Assembly: GCA_001567275.1 (NCBI GenBank)
Contig: LNBX01000015.1
Coordinates: forward strand, 1-36,407
Origin: Bacteroidetes bacterium OLB10
Lineage (GTDB): Bacteria > Bacteroidota > Bacteroidia > AKYH767-A > OLB10
Direction of reading: 5' to 3'
Length of the DNA: 36,407 nt
The translations under genes and the position numbers were made by a program. How positions within the stretch are numbered: the first letter of the stretch is position 1; each line of letters starts with the position of its first letter. Positions 24,197 through 33,192 of this stretch are shown one piece after another. Below the pieces are notes generated by a model. The model did not search any database and had not been told where the DNA came from. It was given only the letters and a program-made list of their open reading frames with translations.

Positions 24197-27043
24197 CTAT
24201 TTAATCAGAACTTTATTCACCAGCACAGACTCTCCATCATCTGTACGAACGAAATAAATTCCCTTACTTAATCCTGATGTGGGTAATGTAATCTGATTTT
24301 TTCCTTGTTGAAGATGCTCAATATTCCTTCTGTAAACAGTACGTCCTGAAACATCTGTTATACTTATTTCCACAGTATTAACTGACGCTATATTCACTGT
24401 ATAAGCAACCTGTATATCTCCCATTACGGGATTTGGATAAATCTGAAGCATTGTGCCACCACCGGATGTTGCAGAAATATTATTGACTGATGTAATACCA
24501 TCATATTTTATCTGAGCATTGGCAGCACTTTGCTGAAGGTCTGCAAGACTGTCGCCTGCCAACAATGCAAATGCAACAATTACAGAGTCACCTGCTGCAA
24601 GATTAAACGGACCCGTACTCACAACCTGTATCACATCATTGCCTGTTGACAGCGTATTACCTGCCTGTGGTCGTGAATTGCTAAGACAGGTATATTTTTC
24701 AGCACTTGTAAAATTGCTTGTAGCATCCACACCTCCGCCACCTCCGGTTACATTGTCAATGTTGTAACACAAATAAGGTGTTGGAGTAAGCAACTTGGTT
24801 CCTGCATAAAGCCCTCCCGCATCGGTGCACCATGCATACCCCATTTTCAAAGCAGCATCTTCATCAGCTTTATTGTTGGCATAGGTCTGAATATCCCAGT
24901 CACTGCAAATTCCTGCATACAAAGTGTTCAAAGAATTTGTTCCATTGTTTTTGATATTGTATTCAACTATTATAAAGCGCGTATTTCCCGGAGTGCTCCA
25001 CGCATAAGTTTTATGACTAACCAACACTTTAAGTCTGTCAGATGCAGGAGCATTGTTATCGTTAAAGGTTGCTGTCAGATCATACTCTGAAGTAACCGAA
25101 GGAATAATTCTTTTAACAGCAATTTGTTTTACAAAATCATCATCAAAATTAGCTCCATCCCGGCAGTTGTCAGAAACTTTATTGTTGTTACCTATCATCA
25201 ATCCTCCGTCATATACAAGATTATTTCCATTAAAACTGAAACCCATTCCTGAAGTTTGGTTAATTCCATAGTAATACAATCGTCCTTTGCTTGTAATGGT
25301 TGTACCGATTTCATTTATGTTCACATTAATATAATCAACATTTACTACTACGGTGAAAACCTGATTGACGATGAGGTTGCCATCAGTAAATGCCAGTTTA
25401 AAAACCACATTTGAATTTACAGGAGCATTGTTATTGATTTTTACAGTAAAAGGAGTTGCAGCAGTGTTTTGCACAGCAAGTGTTGCCATAGCTCCCGGAT
25501 TGATGGTGTTGTTGAGTATGGTAACATAGGGAGATGCTGTTGACAGAGTAACAGTAAGATTATTCAATGGTGCAAGCAAGTTGATGATATCTCCGGAAAT
25601 ATGAAGTGTATCGCCTGCAACAAATGCCTGATCATTATTATCTGAAAACTGCAGATTATCCATCTGAACACCTTTGGGGTTTTCATTCACCGCTCTGTAA
25701 AGATTTACTCTTCCCGTACCTAATTTATCCATGTAATTGCTGTTGCCTGATACGCCATAAATATTGTCGGCCGTCATACGAAGTTGTTCAGCAATCTGCA
25801 TGTTGTTATATGAGGGAAACTGTGATTTCACCAATGCTGCACATCCGGCTGTGATAGGTGATGACATTGATGTTCCGTCATAAGATGTATAAGAATTATT
25901 ATAAACCGTTGAATAAATATTGGAACCTGGAGCTGAAATATCTACGGTATAATTATAAGTTGAAAAAGAAGATTTTTCATCTGAAGAATTAGTTGCTGCA
26001 ACACTGAATGCATACTTGTATGCAGCAGGATATTGTGCAACATCCGAATAGGTATTTCCTGCGGAACAAACTACCAGTGCGCCCATATTTACCGAAGCAT
26101 AAGTAACAGCATCCTGACCGAAGCTGCCTCCGCCACCGCCTCCCCACGAACAGTTGATAATCTGACAGCCATGGTCAGCGGCATAAACTATTCCCTCATA
26201 ACCATGATCAATTGTTGAAACTGAAGTGGCGTTGGCACATTTCACAGGTAAAAATTTACAGTTAAATCCGGGGCTTGATACACCTGTACCATTATTAGTT
26301 ACAGCATCGGCACAACCCGATACATGTGAACCATGATCGCTCATATCCACCATCGGATTATTATCATTCATACTCATGTCCCATCCGCGGTAATTGTCAA
26401 TGTATCCATCATTATCGTCATCCACACCATTGATGGGATCGGCATAATTATACTTAATGTTACTCTGCAAATCCGGATGGTCCCAATCAGTACCGGTATC
26501 TATTATTCCAATAACTACAGAGGTGTCTCCCTGTTGAATATCCCATGCGCTGTAAGCCTGTATTTTATTGATGAACCATTGTTGTGAATTTGTCTGAGGA
26601 TCATTAGGTGTAAAACTTGTTTTATAAATAAACAAAGGTTCCGCATAGAGTAATGTTCCTGTAGCCATCATTGCATTGATGACTTTTTCTACCTGAAGTG
26701 AAGCATCAATCTCTGCCACATAAATCAGGCTAAGGTCAGCTAGCTGCTGTCCCATTGCATTCTTCTCCTTCAATGGTTTCTCCTTACCGGCAAACACTTT
26801 ACCAACAGAAGTACATTTTGCATTATTAAGCACCAGATTCAACGGTTGAATATTCACTCCTGTTGAAGTACACAATGAGCGATACTGATCCTTTACTTTA
26901 AAAATTATTTTCCCGTGCTGATAATCTTCAGATGTTATTCCCTGTGGAAGTCGGTAGTTATTTTCCTGCAACAACTTATTATTTGCAATTATACTCGTGG
27001 TGAGGAAACAAAAACATGGCAACAGTAAAAAGCGTTTAAACAT
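24197..27043 (-). CDS. Subtilisin-like (S8) serine protease with T9SS sorting domain
   Basis: A secreted protease of 948 residues. A signal peptide (1-20) is followed by a propeptide (about 30-150) and the S8 catalytic domain with Asp182 in GIIDTGTDWDHPDL, His237 in SDHGSHVSG, oxyanion Asn330 in CSAGN and Ser392 in YDGTSMSSP. An Asp-rich loop, GVDDDNDGYIDNYRGWD (206-222), likely binds Ca. Beta-rich domains follow. The C-terminal about 80 residues form a type A T9SS sorting domain (LQIYPNPVMGDI ... GIYFVRTDDGESVLVNKVLIK), which marks it for type IX secretion and removal or surface anchoring. A near-match promoter element (TACTTTCG) is 22 bases upstream. The T9SS machinery is not in the window. 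Confidence 0.95.
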   Translation of the reverse strand: MFKRFLLLPCFCFLTTSIIANNKLLQENNYRLPQGITSEDYQHGKIIFKVKDQYRSLCTSTGVNIQPLNLVLNNAKCTSVGKVFAGKEKPLKEKNAMGQQLADLSLIYVAEIDASLQVEKVINAMMATGTLLYAEPLFIYKTSFTPNDPQTNSQQWFINKIQAYSAWDIQQGDTSVVIGIIDTGTDWDHPDLQSNIKYNYADPINGVDDDNDGYIDNYRGWDMSMNDNNPMVDMSDHGSHVSGCADAVTNNGTGVSSPGFNCKFLPVKCANATSVSTIDHGYEGIVYAADHGCQIINCSWGGGGGGSFGQDAVTYASVNMGALVVCSAGNTYSDVAQYPAAYKYAFSVAATNSSDEKSSFSTYNYTVDISAPGSNIYSTVYNNSYTSYDGTSMSSPITAGCAALVKSQFPSYNNMQIAEQLRMTADNIYGVSGNSNYMDKLGTGRVNLYRAVNENPKGVQMDNLQFSDNNDQAFVAGDTLHISGDIINLLAPLNNLTVTLSTASPYVTILNNTINPGAMATLAVQNTAATPFTVKINNNAPVNSNVVFKLAFTDGNLIVNQVFTVVVNVDYINVNINEIGTTITSKGRLYYYGINQTSGMGFSFNGNNLVYDGGLMIGNNNKVSDNCRDGANFDDDFVKQIAVKRIIPSVTSEYDLTATFNDNNAPASDRLKVLVSHKTYAWSTPGNTRFIIVEYNIKNNGTNSLNTLYAGICSDWDIQTYANNKADEDAALKMGYAWCTDAGGLYAGTKLLTPTPYLCYNIDNVTGGGGGVDATSNFTSAEKYTCLSNSRPQAGNTLSTGNDVIQVVSTGPFNLAAGDSVIVAFALLAGDSLADLQQSAANAQIKYDGITSVNNISATSGGGTMLQIYPNPVMGDIQVAYTVNIASVNTVEISITDVSGRTVYRRNIEHLQQGKNQITLPTSGLSKGIYFVRTDDGESVLVNKVLIK

Positions 27044-27064
27044 AACCTATTTTTTTTGGAAGCA

Positions 27065-27072
27065 CGAAAGTA
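27065..27072 (-). promoter_or_regulatory. Possible -7 element for the subtilase gene
   Basis: The minus strand reads TACTTTCG, one base off TAnnTTTG, 22 bases upstream of the ATG at 27043, the same distance as for the perfect elements at 12610 and 14697. Confidence 0.35.
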
Positions 27073-27215
27073 GAAAAATCCGTTTTCAAACCAATAAGTA
27101 TGTAACAACTGAGTGACTGAATCGCTCTGAAAACCACCCTGCAAATGCTGTTGACAATCCAAAAACATGCTTTTTGCAGTTGTGATTTTAAAGGGAATTA
27201 ATTTAAATTTATGCC

Positions 27216-27980
27216 GTGATAAAAACAGTGTTGGTTGATGACGATGAGCGACAGGTACATTTGCTGACAGATTGTATTGCCGCTGACTTTCCGCAATTAT
27301 CTATTGTGGGTGTTGCTCATTCTGTGCCCGATGCTGAAAAACTGATTAAAGATGCTAAACCTGATTTGGTATTTCTGGATATTGACATGCCTCCCTATAC
27401 CAGTTTTGATTTGCTTGAACGTTTTCCGAAACCATTTTTCGGAATTATCTTTATTACAGGTCATCAGGACTATGCTTTAAAAGCTTATGAAGTTGCTGCC
27501 ATTGATTATATCGTCAAACCTATTCAACCTGAAAACCTGCATCGTGCCATCAAAAGGTTTGAGCAACACCATAAGAATCATCATGCCGCTGTTTCGCTTG
27601 AAACACTGCTATACAATTACAAAATTGATTCAAACAAAGACATGAAACTTTCCCTGCCCAAAGGCAGAGATTTTGAAGTAGTACTGGTACGCGAAATAAT
27701 ACGCATGGAGGGTGAGGGTAATTATACCCACATTTTTATGCAATCCGGAAAAAGTCACATTTCAACCCGTCAGTTGGGTGTTTACGAAAAAGCACTTACT
27801 TCTTTCAGCTTTTTCAGAATTCATAAATCGCATCTGATAAACATAGACCACATCATCAAATTCTGCCTTAACAAGCCCGGGCATGTTATTATGTCTGACG
27901 ACAAAAAAATAGAGATTGCCCGTTACCGGAAGGACGATTTTCTTGCCCAAATAAACGGAGATAAGCGGTTTTTCAGCTGA
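27216..27980 (+). CDS. LytTR-family response regulator
   Basis: A two-domain transcription regulator of 254 residues. The receiver domain (1-120) has the acidic patch Asp8-Asp10, phospho-acceptor Asp55 in LVFLDIDMP, a conserved Thr in FITGHQ and Lys in YIVKPIQ. The LytTR DNA-binding domain (about 145-250) includes IRMEGEGNYTHIFM and FFRIHKSHLINIDHI. The start is GTG at 27216: it directly precedes IKTVLVDDD, and no in-frame ATG lies near. The upstream spacer has an inverted repeat CTGCAAA (27139-27145) / TTTGCAG (27173-27179). No LytS-type kinase is adjacent; the large kinase at 18111 is of a different class. A 25-bp direct repeat lies just downstream. Confidence 0.93.
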   Translation: MIKTVLVDDDERQVHLLTDCIAADFPQLSIVGVAHSVPDAEKLIKDAKPDLVFLDIDMPPYTSFDLLERFPKPFFGIIFITGHQDYALKAYEVAAIDYIVKPIQPENLHRAIKRFEQHHKNHHAAVSLETLLYNYKIDSNKDMKLSLPKGRDFEVVLVREIIRMEGEGNYTHIFMQSGKSHISTRQLGVYEKALTSFSFFRIHKSHLINIDHIIKFCLNKPGHVIMSDDKKIEIARYRKDDFLAQINGDKRFFS

Positions 27981-28005
27981 TTTTTGACCGTTTTTTATGC
28001 CATTT

Positions 28006-28070
28006 ATACATTCACAGTGCAGGTTGTACACAGCCAATGCAATTCATACATTAATAGTGCATGTAGTACA
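28006..28070. repeat. 25-bp direct repeat with 40-bp phasing
   Basis: ATACATTCACAGTGCAGGTT (then GTACA, 28006-28030) and ATACATTAATAGTGCATGTA (then GTACA, 28046-28070) agree at 21 of 25 positions and start exactly 40 bp apart. ATACATT, AGTGCA and GTACA are invariant. The phasing equals about four helical turns. It could be a pair of regulator-binding sites (possibly for the upstream LytTR regulator) or a relic of duplication. Confidence 0.6.
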
Positions 28071-28192
28071 TTATCTATTGTTGATTTTATTCTCCTGATA
28101 TTATCTTTACAATCAAACAAACCTGTTTAGCACAGCACCTGTACTAACCCTTTTTTTCAAATGTTTGGTGTCATACTTACAGTTTGAATGGT

Positions 28193-28227
28193 AAAACCCG
28201 AAGTCCGACTCTACTTCGGGTTTTTTT
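28193..28227 (+). terminator. Strong intrinsic terminator downstream of the LytTR gene
   Basis: AAAACCCGAAGT (28193-28204) pairs perfectly with ACTTCGGGTTTT (28213-28224) around an 8-base loop, with a T run continuing to 28227. It probably ends the LytTR transcript about 210 bases after its stop. The A run on the other side is short, so plus-strand polarity is favoured. Confidence 0.85.
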
Positions 28228-28332
28228 ATGCTGACTTCATTAATCTGAAACCGATGAAATAACTTAACATTAAGACAATCTTCAGTCGCAATGCATATAC
28301 TTGCATTATTATTTATTTATTCATTCACTTAA

Positions 28333-28340
28333 TAGTTTTG
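28333..28340 (+). promoter_or_regulatory. Possible -7 element immediately before the hydrolase gene
   Basis: TAGTTTTG matches TAnnTTTG and ends three bases before the ATG at 28344, so a transcript from it would be essentially leaderless. An alternative near-match TATACTTG lies at 28296-28303. Confidence 0.3.
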
Positions 28341-28343
28341 AGT

Positions 28344-29285
28344 ATGAAACTAAAAATATTTATTGCCTTGCTGTTCAGCAGTTATTTGTCAACTGCACAA
28401 TTTGTTCATCCAGAAGGTAAATTTTATAAAGTAAACGGAGCCAATCTCTGGACAGAGAAAGAAGGCACAGGTGATCCACTGTTTCTTGTTTCAGGAGGAC
28501 CCGGAGGCTCTCATGTAGGTATGCATAGTTTTAGTCCGCTCAAGGATGCATGTACTTTAATTTACATTGACAATTTTGGCAGAGGAAAATCAGATACAGC
28601 AAAAGTTGTTACTGAATATTCAATTGAACGCGATGTTGATGACATTGAAGGGTTGCGGAAAGCAATGGGCTATGACAAAATAAATATTCTCGGTCACTCA
28701 TACGGCAGTGTGGTTGCACAATTGTATGCCATCAAATACGGCAATCATGTAAAGCATTTGATTATTGCCAATGGTTTTTACAGTGGTGGCATGTGGCAGG
28801 AGAATGATGATAACAGCAATCGCGAAATCAAAGAAAACTATCCTGAAGTATGGGAGCGACTGATGGCTGTGCGTGATGCAGGAGCCATCTCCAGCGACCC
28901 TGAGCATATTAAGATTTATGGCGAAGTACCTTATGGTTTCTTATATGCTTATAACCCTGAGAAATTTACAAAAAGTTTAGATTCTCATTACCCCAACCGT
29001 TTCAACACAAAACTTTACTACCAGTTAGTTGGTGCTGATGGCGATTTTATTGTTGGTAATGATATTTACCGCTTCGATGTGCGCAAGCAACTGAAGGATT
29101 TAAAAATGCCGGTGCTGGTAGTTGCCGGCCGTTTCGACAGAGTAAGTGTACCAACAATGGCAGTTAAATACAAGCAATATTGCCCGCAGGCGCAATTTGT
29201 GATGTTCGAAAAATCAGGTCACAACCCGCAGGTGGAAGAACCTGAACTGGAATTCAAAATTATACGTGAGTTTCTGGCAAAATAA
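28344..29285 (+). CDS. Exported alpha/beta hydrolase, proline iminopeptidase-like
   Basis: A 313-residue protein with an N-terminal signal peptide (about 1-19, MKLKIFIALLFSSYLSTAQ). The alpha/beta hydrolase core has the oxyanion motif SGGPGGSH (50-57), seen in proline iminopeptidases, and the nucleophile Ser119 in GHSYGS. The acid is likely the Asp of VVAGRFDRVS, and the catalytic His is in KSGHNPQVEEPE near the end. It may release N-terminal proline from peptides in the periplasm, but family members vary. The ATG at 28344 is preferred; an in-frame TTG at 28338 would add two residues. It converges on the men operon. The signal peptide argues against it being cytoplasmic MenH. Confidence 0.87.
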   Translation: MKLKIFIALLFSSYLSTAQFVHPEGKFYKVNGANLWTEKEGTGDPLFLVSGGPGGSHVGMHSFSPLKDACTLIYIDNFGRGKSDTAKVVTEYSIERDVDDIEGLRKAMGYDKINILGHSYGSVVAQLYAIKYGNHVKHLIIANGFYSGGMWQENDDNSNREIKENYPEVWERLMAVRDAGAISSDPEHIKIYGEVPYGFLYAYNPEKFTKSLDSHYPNRFNTKLYYQLVGADGDFIVGNDIYRFDVRKQLKDLKMPVLVVAGRFDRVSVPTMAVKYKQYCPQAQFVMFEKSGHNPQVEEPELEFKIIREFLAK

Positions 29286-29324
29286 TAAGCTGATGATTTT
29301 ATCTGACGCGGAAAAAATCAATTA

Positions 29325-30392
29325 TTAAAGTGTGCTGAGAAATGTAAGTATGGTGCTTTGTCGCTGAATTTTATCAGATAAAGTACGCTGAAACTTATTT
29401 ACAAATAAAATCTCTTTTGGAATTTCATACTTATCCAAAACTTTTTTAAGATTGTCTCTTAAGAGTTCCAGTTTTTCGGTATCGAATTTTTGAGCTTCGA
29501 TAAACATACACAGCTTTTCGCCTAATAAATTATCGGGCATACCGGCAACAAAAAACGGTTCTTCCAACAAGGCCGATATTCTCAGCTCAATACTTTCAGG
29601 AAAAAGCTTTACTCCACCACTGTTGATGATATTGTCAGCTCTTCCTTTCCAGATAAATGAATAATTATTCAGCAATGTGACTATGTCGTTTGTAATAATT
29701 CTTTCATTCAGATAAGGAACAGAAATTACCAAACAACCTCTTTCATCTGTACTGAACTTAACACCGGGTAATGCCTGATATATTTCTGATTTATCTTCTC
29801 CATTCACTTTTCGCAATGCAACATGACTCAGTGTTTCTGTCATTCCATAACCATGATAGACTTGAGATTCTAATTCCTGAATTGCTGATTCAAGCTTTGA
29901 ACTTACCGCACTGCCTCCCAACAAAATTGTTTTTACTGATGAGCTGTTGGCAGTATCATTTAATTGCATAGGTGTAAGCGGTGCAAAATCAATGAATGTA
30001 TTTTCAGGAATTTTCTTTAATGGTGCTTCATCAGGTTCCACACAAATTAAATTCAACTTGCTGAACAATGCACGCACCACCATCATTTTGCCTGCTATGT
30101 AGGTTATCGGCAAACACAACAAAGCATTTTGTCCTTCTTCAAAACCAAAAAACTGAGTCGTAGCTTTTGCACTCTGCAACATTTGATTTTTTTCAACGGT
30201 AATTATTTTTGGTGTTCCTGTTGAGCCACTTGTTTGCAGTTTCATGGTTGTTTCAGGCGACAACCATTCCGTGATAAAGTCACCAAGCATTTTTAAATTA
30301 TTCGATTTACTAGCGTTGCAATAGGCTATTATTTCATCACCATTAAAATGACGGCCGTTTAATTTCAGTTGAGTGTAATCTTTAAAATTCAT
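29325..30392 (-). CDS. menE: o-Succinylbenzoate-CoA ligase MenE
   Basis: An AMP-forming ligase that activates o-succinylbenzoate with CoA in menaquinone synthesis. The ATP-binding P-loop TSGSTGTPK is at 54-62 and HGYGMTETLSHVALRK is the A5 motif. WKGRADNIINSGGVKLFPESIE spans the hinge, with the usual GR-D and Gly-Gly-Val-Lys, and the C-terminal Lys lies in RTLSDKIQR. At 355 residues it is a compact form, as in other Bacteroidota. The ATG at 30392 is chosen because it overlaps the menC stop in an ATGA; a longer in-frame start at 30413 would lie within menC. It is the last gene of the men operon. Confidence 0.93.
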   Translation of the reverse strand: MNFKDYTQLKLNGRHFNGDEIIAYCNASKSNNLKMLGDFITEWLSPETTMKLQTSGSTGTPKIITVEKNQMLQSAKATTQFFGFEEGQNALLCLPITYIAGKMMVVRALFSKLNLICVEPDEAPLKKIPENTFIDFAPLTPMQLNDTANSSSVKTILLGGSAVSSKLESAIQELESQVYHGYGMTETLSHVALRKVNGEDKSEIYQALPGVKFSTDERGCLVISVPYLNERIITNDIVTLLNNYSFIWKGRADNIINSGGVKLFPESIELRISALLEEPFFVAGMPDNLLGEKLCMFIEAQKFDTEKLELLRDNLKKVLDKYEIPKEILFVNKFQRTLSDKIQRQSTILTFLSTL

Positions 30393-31438
30393 AACAATGC
30401 CGATAAATCCCATTGCTGCTGTGGGTGATAGTGCAATCCATTGTGGTCAACATTGTAAGGTGATGGAAAGTTATTGGTAAAAAGTTGACCTGTGCCCAGA
30501 CCTTGCACATATTCTGATTTTTCAAGCGCTGTATATTGTGCGATTGCATTCAATCCAATATTGCTTTCGAGTGCTGAAGTGATTACCCAATCTCCACCAC
30601 TCTCAACAATCAGTTTTTTCCATGCATCGGCAGCACTAAATCCTCCTATAAGTGCATGTTTCAGAATGAGCAATTGCGGTTGTATGCACTTGATTAATTT
30701 CTCTCTTTCATGTTGGGTGTTAATACCAATCAGTTCTTCATCCAGTGCAATGGCAATTAGTGAATTTTCTGCAAGTGCTGCCATTTCCTGCCACTGTCCT
30801 GCTCTGATTGGTTGCTCGATATAACTGATATCGTATTCAGAAAGTTGTTTCAGTTTTTCTTTTGCCTCGCCAAAAGAAAAAGCTCCATTGGCATCGAGTC
30901 GTATTTCTACTTCATTTGCATTAATCTGTTGTCGGATGAATTGAATCAAATTCAATTCTGTATTAAAATCAATAGCACCAATTTTTAACTTAACCGATGT
31001 ATAACCTTCACTCAATTTTGATTTAATCTGTTGCAGCATATCATCTTTGCTGCCCATCCAAATCAATCCATTCACCGGAATCGAAAAACCATTTTCTGAA
31101 ATTACTTCAGGAAAAATAATGCGCTGGCAGTTGTTATGCCAGTCTTTTAAAACGGTTTCTACTCCAAAGTATATGGATGGCCATTCTGATAATTCAATTA
31201 GCAATGCTTCTTTTTCATTAGGTAACCGGTTACATACTTCCTGAAGTTTTTGTTCATAGCCTTCTCTGTCGTCACAAGAAAGTCCTGCAAACCGGTTACA
31301 CTCACCCACGGCAATGTTATCACCTTGTTTCAAAAAAATAAAATAAGTGTCTTTATGATGCAACACTCCTCTGGATGTGCCTCCCGGTTTCTTAAAGTGT
31401 AAAGTATATTTCTTAAAATAACATTGCATAACTTTCAC
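30389..31438 (-). CDS. menC: o-Succinylbenzoate synthase MenC
   Basis: An enolase-superfamily dehydratase that forms o-succinylbenzoate from SHCHC. Metal and acid/base residues are visible in order: the Lys pair in VKLKIG, Asp in RLDANGAF, Glu in YIEQPI, Asp-Glu in ALDEEL and the second catalytic Lys in ILKHALIGG. The length of 349 is normal. The start is a GTG at 31438, two bases after the menA stop; an in-frame ATG nine bases further in gives MQCYFKK and is also possible. The stop overlaps the menE ATG. The context makes the MenC role much more likely than the related dipeptide epimerase. Confidence 0.92.
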   Translation of the reverse strand: MKVMQCYFKKYTLHFKKPGGTSRGVLHHKDTYFIFLKQGDNIAVGECNRFAGLSCDDREGYEQKLQEVCNRLPNEKEALLIELSEWPSIYFGVETVLKDWHNNCQRIIFPEVISENGFSIPVNGLIWMGSKDDMLQQIKSKLSEGYTSVKLKIGAIDFNTELNLIQFIRQQINANEVEIRLDANGAFSFGEAKEKLKQLSEYDISYIEQPIRAGQWQEMAALAENSLIAIALDEELIGINTQHEREKLIKCIQPQLLILKHALIGGFSAADAWKKLIVESGGDWVITSALESNIGLNAIAQYTALEKSEYVQGLGTGQLFTNNFPSPYNVDHNGLHYHPQQQWDLSALL

Positions 31439-31440
31439 TC

Positions 31441-32343
31441 TTAAAAAATCAAACCTGCTCCAAATAAAAGTGAAAACAACAATGTGCTGATGGCTAACTT
31501 TTTTAATTCAGGATCCAATGCTTCTGGCGATTCATTTTTTTGTACTGCCCAAATACTTCTGATTATTCCGGCAAATGAAATTAAGTAAATCCACCGGATG
31601 ATGGATGGGTCTGTCAAAAGTGTATAAACAACAGTGGCCATCATCCCTGTTATCAGCAATGCTGCATGATACACCTTTGCTTTGTTCACTCCTAATTTTA
31701 CAACTACTGTTTGTTTTCCAAAAGCCGCATCATTTACTCTGTCTCTCAGATTATTCAAATTCAATACTCCTGTGCTGAAGCATCCTATTGAAATTGCAGG
31801 CAACCATTCCATTACTGTAAACTGATGGGTATGTAAAAAGTAAGTTCCCATAACACCAACAAGTCCAAAAAACAAAAACACAAAAACATCACCCAATCCT
31901 ACATAACCATAAGGGTTTTTACCTATGGTATATTTCAGTGCTGATGCAATGGCAGCAATACCAAGTACAAGAAATAAGAAACTATAAGTCAGTTTCATTC
32001 CTTTCATTGCAACAACAATTAATGCAATTCCCGAAATCAAGGAAAGAATTACAAAAGCAATGATGGCTGTTCGCATTTGCTTCATGGTGATTGCACCTGC
32101 CTGCAAACTTCTTTGTGGTCCTATTCTTTCCTGATTATCTACTCCCGAAACCGTATCGCCATAATCATTTGCCAGATTACTCAATATCTGCAAAAACAAT
32201 GTTGTTAAAGCTGCCAGAATAAATACATCACTGTGAAAACTGTTTTTGTAAGCTGCCAAAAAACTTCCGGTAATAATTGCAGACAATGCAAGAGGTAAGG
32301 TTCTTAACCTGAACGATATTAACCAGGCCGACAGCGATGCCAT
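31441..32343 (-). CDS. menA: 1,4-Dihydroxy-2-naphthoate polyprenyltransferase MenA
   Basis: A UbiA-family integral membrane enzyme that attaches the isoprenoid tail to 1,4-dihydroxy-2-naphthoate. About eight or nine membrane segments are visible over 300 residues. The first Asp-rich prenyl-diphosphate motif is NLANDYGDTVSGVDN, and the second is NLRDRVNDAAFGKQTVVVKLG. It starts five bases after the menB stop and ends two bases before menC, so it lies inside the operon. It produces demethylmenaquinone, which needs a MenG/UbiE methyltransferase not found in this window. Confidence 0.95.
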   Translation of the reverse strand: MASLSAWLISFRLRTLPLALSAIITGSFLAAYKNSFHSDVFILAALTTLFLQILSNLANDYGDTVSGVDNQERIGPQRSLQAGAITMKQMRTAIIAFVILSLISGIALIVVAMKGMKLTYSFLFLVLGIAAIASALKYTIGKNPYGYVGLGDVFVFLFFGLVGVMGTYFLHTHQFTVMEWLPAISIGCFSTGVLNLNNLRDRVNDAAFGKQTVVVKLGVNKAKVYHAALLITGMMATVVYTLLTDPSIIRWIYLISFAGIIRSIWAVQKNESPEALDPELKKLAISTLLFSLLFGAGLIF

Positions 32344-32348
32344 GTATA

Positions 32349-33188
32349 TCAGGGAAATTTAGGAAACTTTTTAAAATCAGGTTTTCTTTTTTCGAGAAAT
32401 GCATCTCTGCCTTCTTCAGCTTCTTCAGTGGTATAAATTAACCGCGTAGCTTCTCCTGCAAATACCTGCTGACCTACTAATCCGTCATCAATCAGATTGA
32501 ATCCAAACTTTGCCATTTTAATGGCAGTTGGGCTTTTGGTTAAAATTTCCTGTGCCCATTCAAAGGCAGTATCCTCCAACTTATCGTGTGGCACTACAGC
32601 ATTTACCATACCCATATCGTAAGCTTCCTGTGCTGAATACGATCGTCCTAAAAAGAAAATTTCTCTTGCACGCTTCTGCCCGATTTGTCGTGCAAGATAA
32701 GCAGAGCCAAAACCGCCATCCACACTTGCAACATTTACATCTGTTTGTTTAAAGATAGCATGTTCTTTACTTGCAAGAGTTAAATCGCACACCACATGCA
32801 GGCTGTGTCCGCCACCTACAGCCCAGCCTGGAACAACAGCAATCACCACCTTATTCATAAAACGAATTTCGCGCTGCACATCTAAAATATTGAAACGATT
32901 GATGCCATCGCCTCCTTTATATCCTGTCTTGGATCGTACTCTTTGGTCGCCACCCGAACAAAATGCCCACACATTATCTTTTGGCGAAGGTCCTTCGCCA
33001 CTGATAAGTACTACACCAATTTCCTGCGACTCGTGGCAATATACCAATGCCTCCAGCAACTGAGATACTGTTTCAGGTCTGAATGCATTTCTAACTTCAG
33101 GCCGGTTGAATGCAATGCGGGCTACGCCATCACAATATCTGAATGTAATGTCGCTATATTCCCTGATTGTTGTCCATTTTGCACTCAT
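32349..33188 (-). CDS. menB: 1,4-Dihydroxy-2-naphthoyl-CoA synthase MenB
   Basis: A crotonase-fold enzyme that closes the naphthoate ring of o-succinylbenzoyl-CoA. The CoA-binding oxyanion segment is AFCSGGDQRVR, VPGWAVGGGHSLHVVCDLTLAS is the second hallmark, and DGGFGSAYLARQIGQKRAREIFFLG follows. The GGDQRVR and GWAVGGGHSLH strings separate MenB from general enoyl-CoA hydratases. At 279 residues it is full length. It starts four bases after menD and ends five before menA. Confidence 0.97.
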   Translation of the reverse strand: MSAKWTTIREYSDITFRYCDGVARIAFNRPEVRNAFRPETVSQLLEALVYCHESQEIGVVLISGEGPSPKDNVWAFCSGGDQRVRSKTGYKGGDGINRFNILDVQREIRFMNKVVIAVVPGWAVGGGHSLHVVCDLTLASKEHAIFKQTDVNVASVDGGFGSAYLARQIGQKRAREIFFLGRSYSAQEAYDMGMVNAVVPHDKLEDTAFEWAQEILTKSPTAIKMAKFGFNLIDDGLVGQQVFAGEATRLIYTTEEAEEGRDAFLEKRKPDFKKFPKFP

Positions 33189-33192
33189 GCTT

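Larger units (their letters stand above)
27981..28343. other. Non-coding spacer between LytTR gene and hydrolase gene
   Basis: There are 363 bases with no plausible gene. It holds the paired 25-bp repeat (28006-28070), an unremarkable AT-rich part (28071-28192), a strong hairpin terminator (28193-28227), and the probable promoter region of the hydrolase gene. Confidence 0.7.

Noticed and set aside
28344..29285. MenH (SHCHC synthase) identity for the alpha/beta hydrolase near the men operon
   Set aside because: It has a signal peptide and proline-iminopeptidase motifs, and it is convergent to, not part of, the operon.
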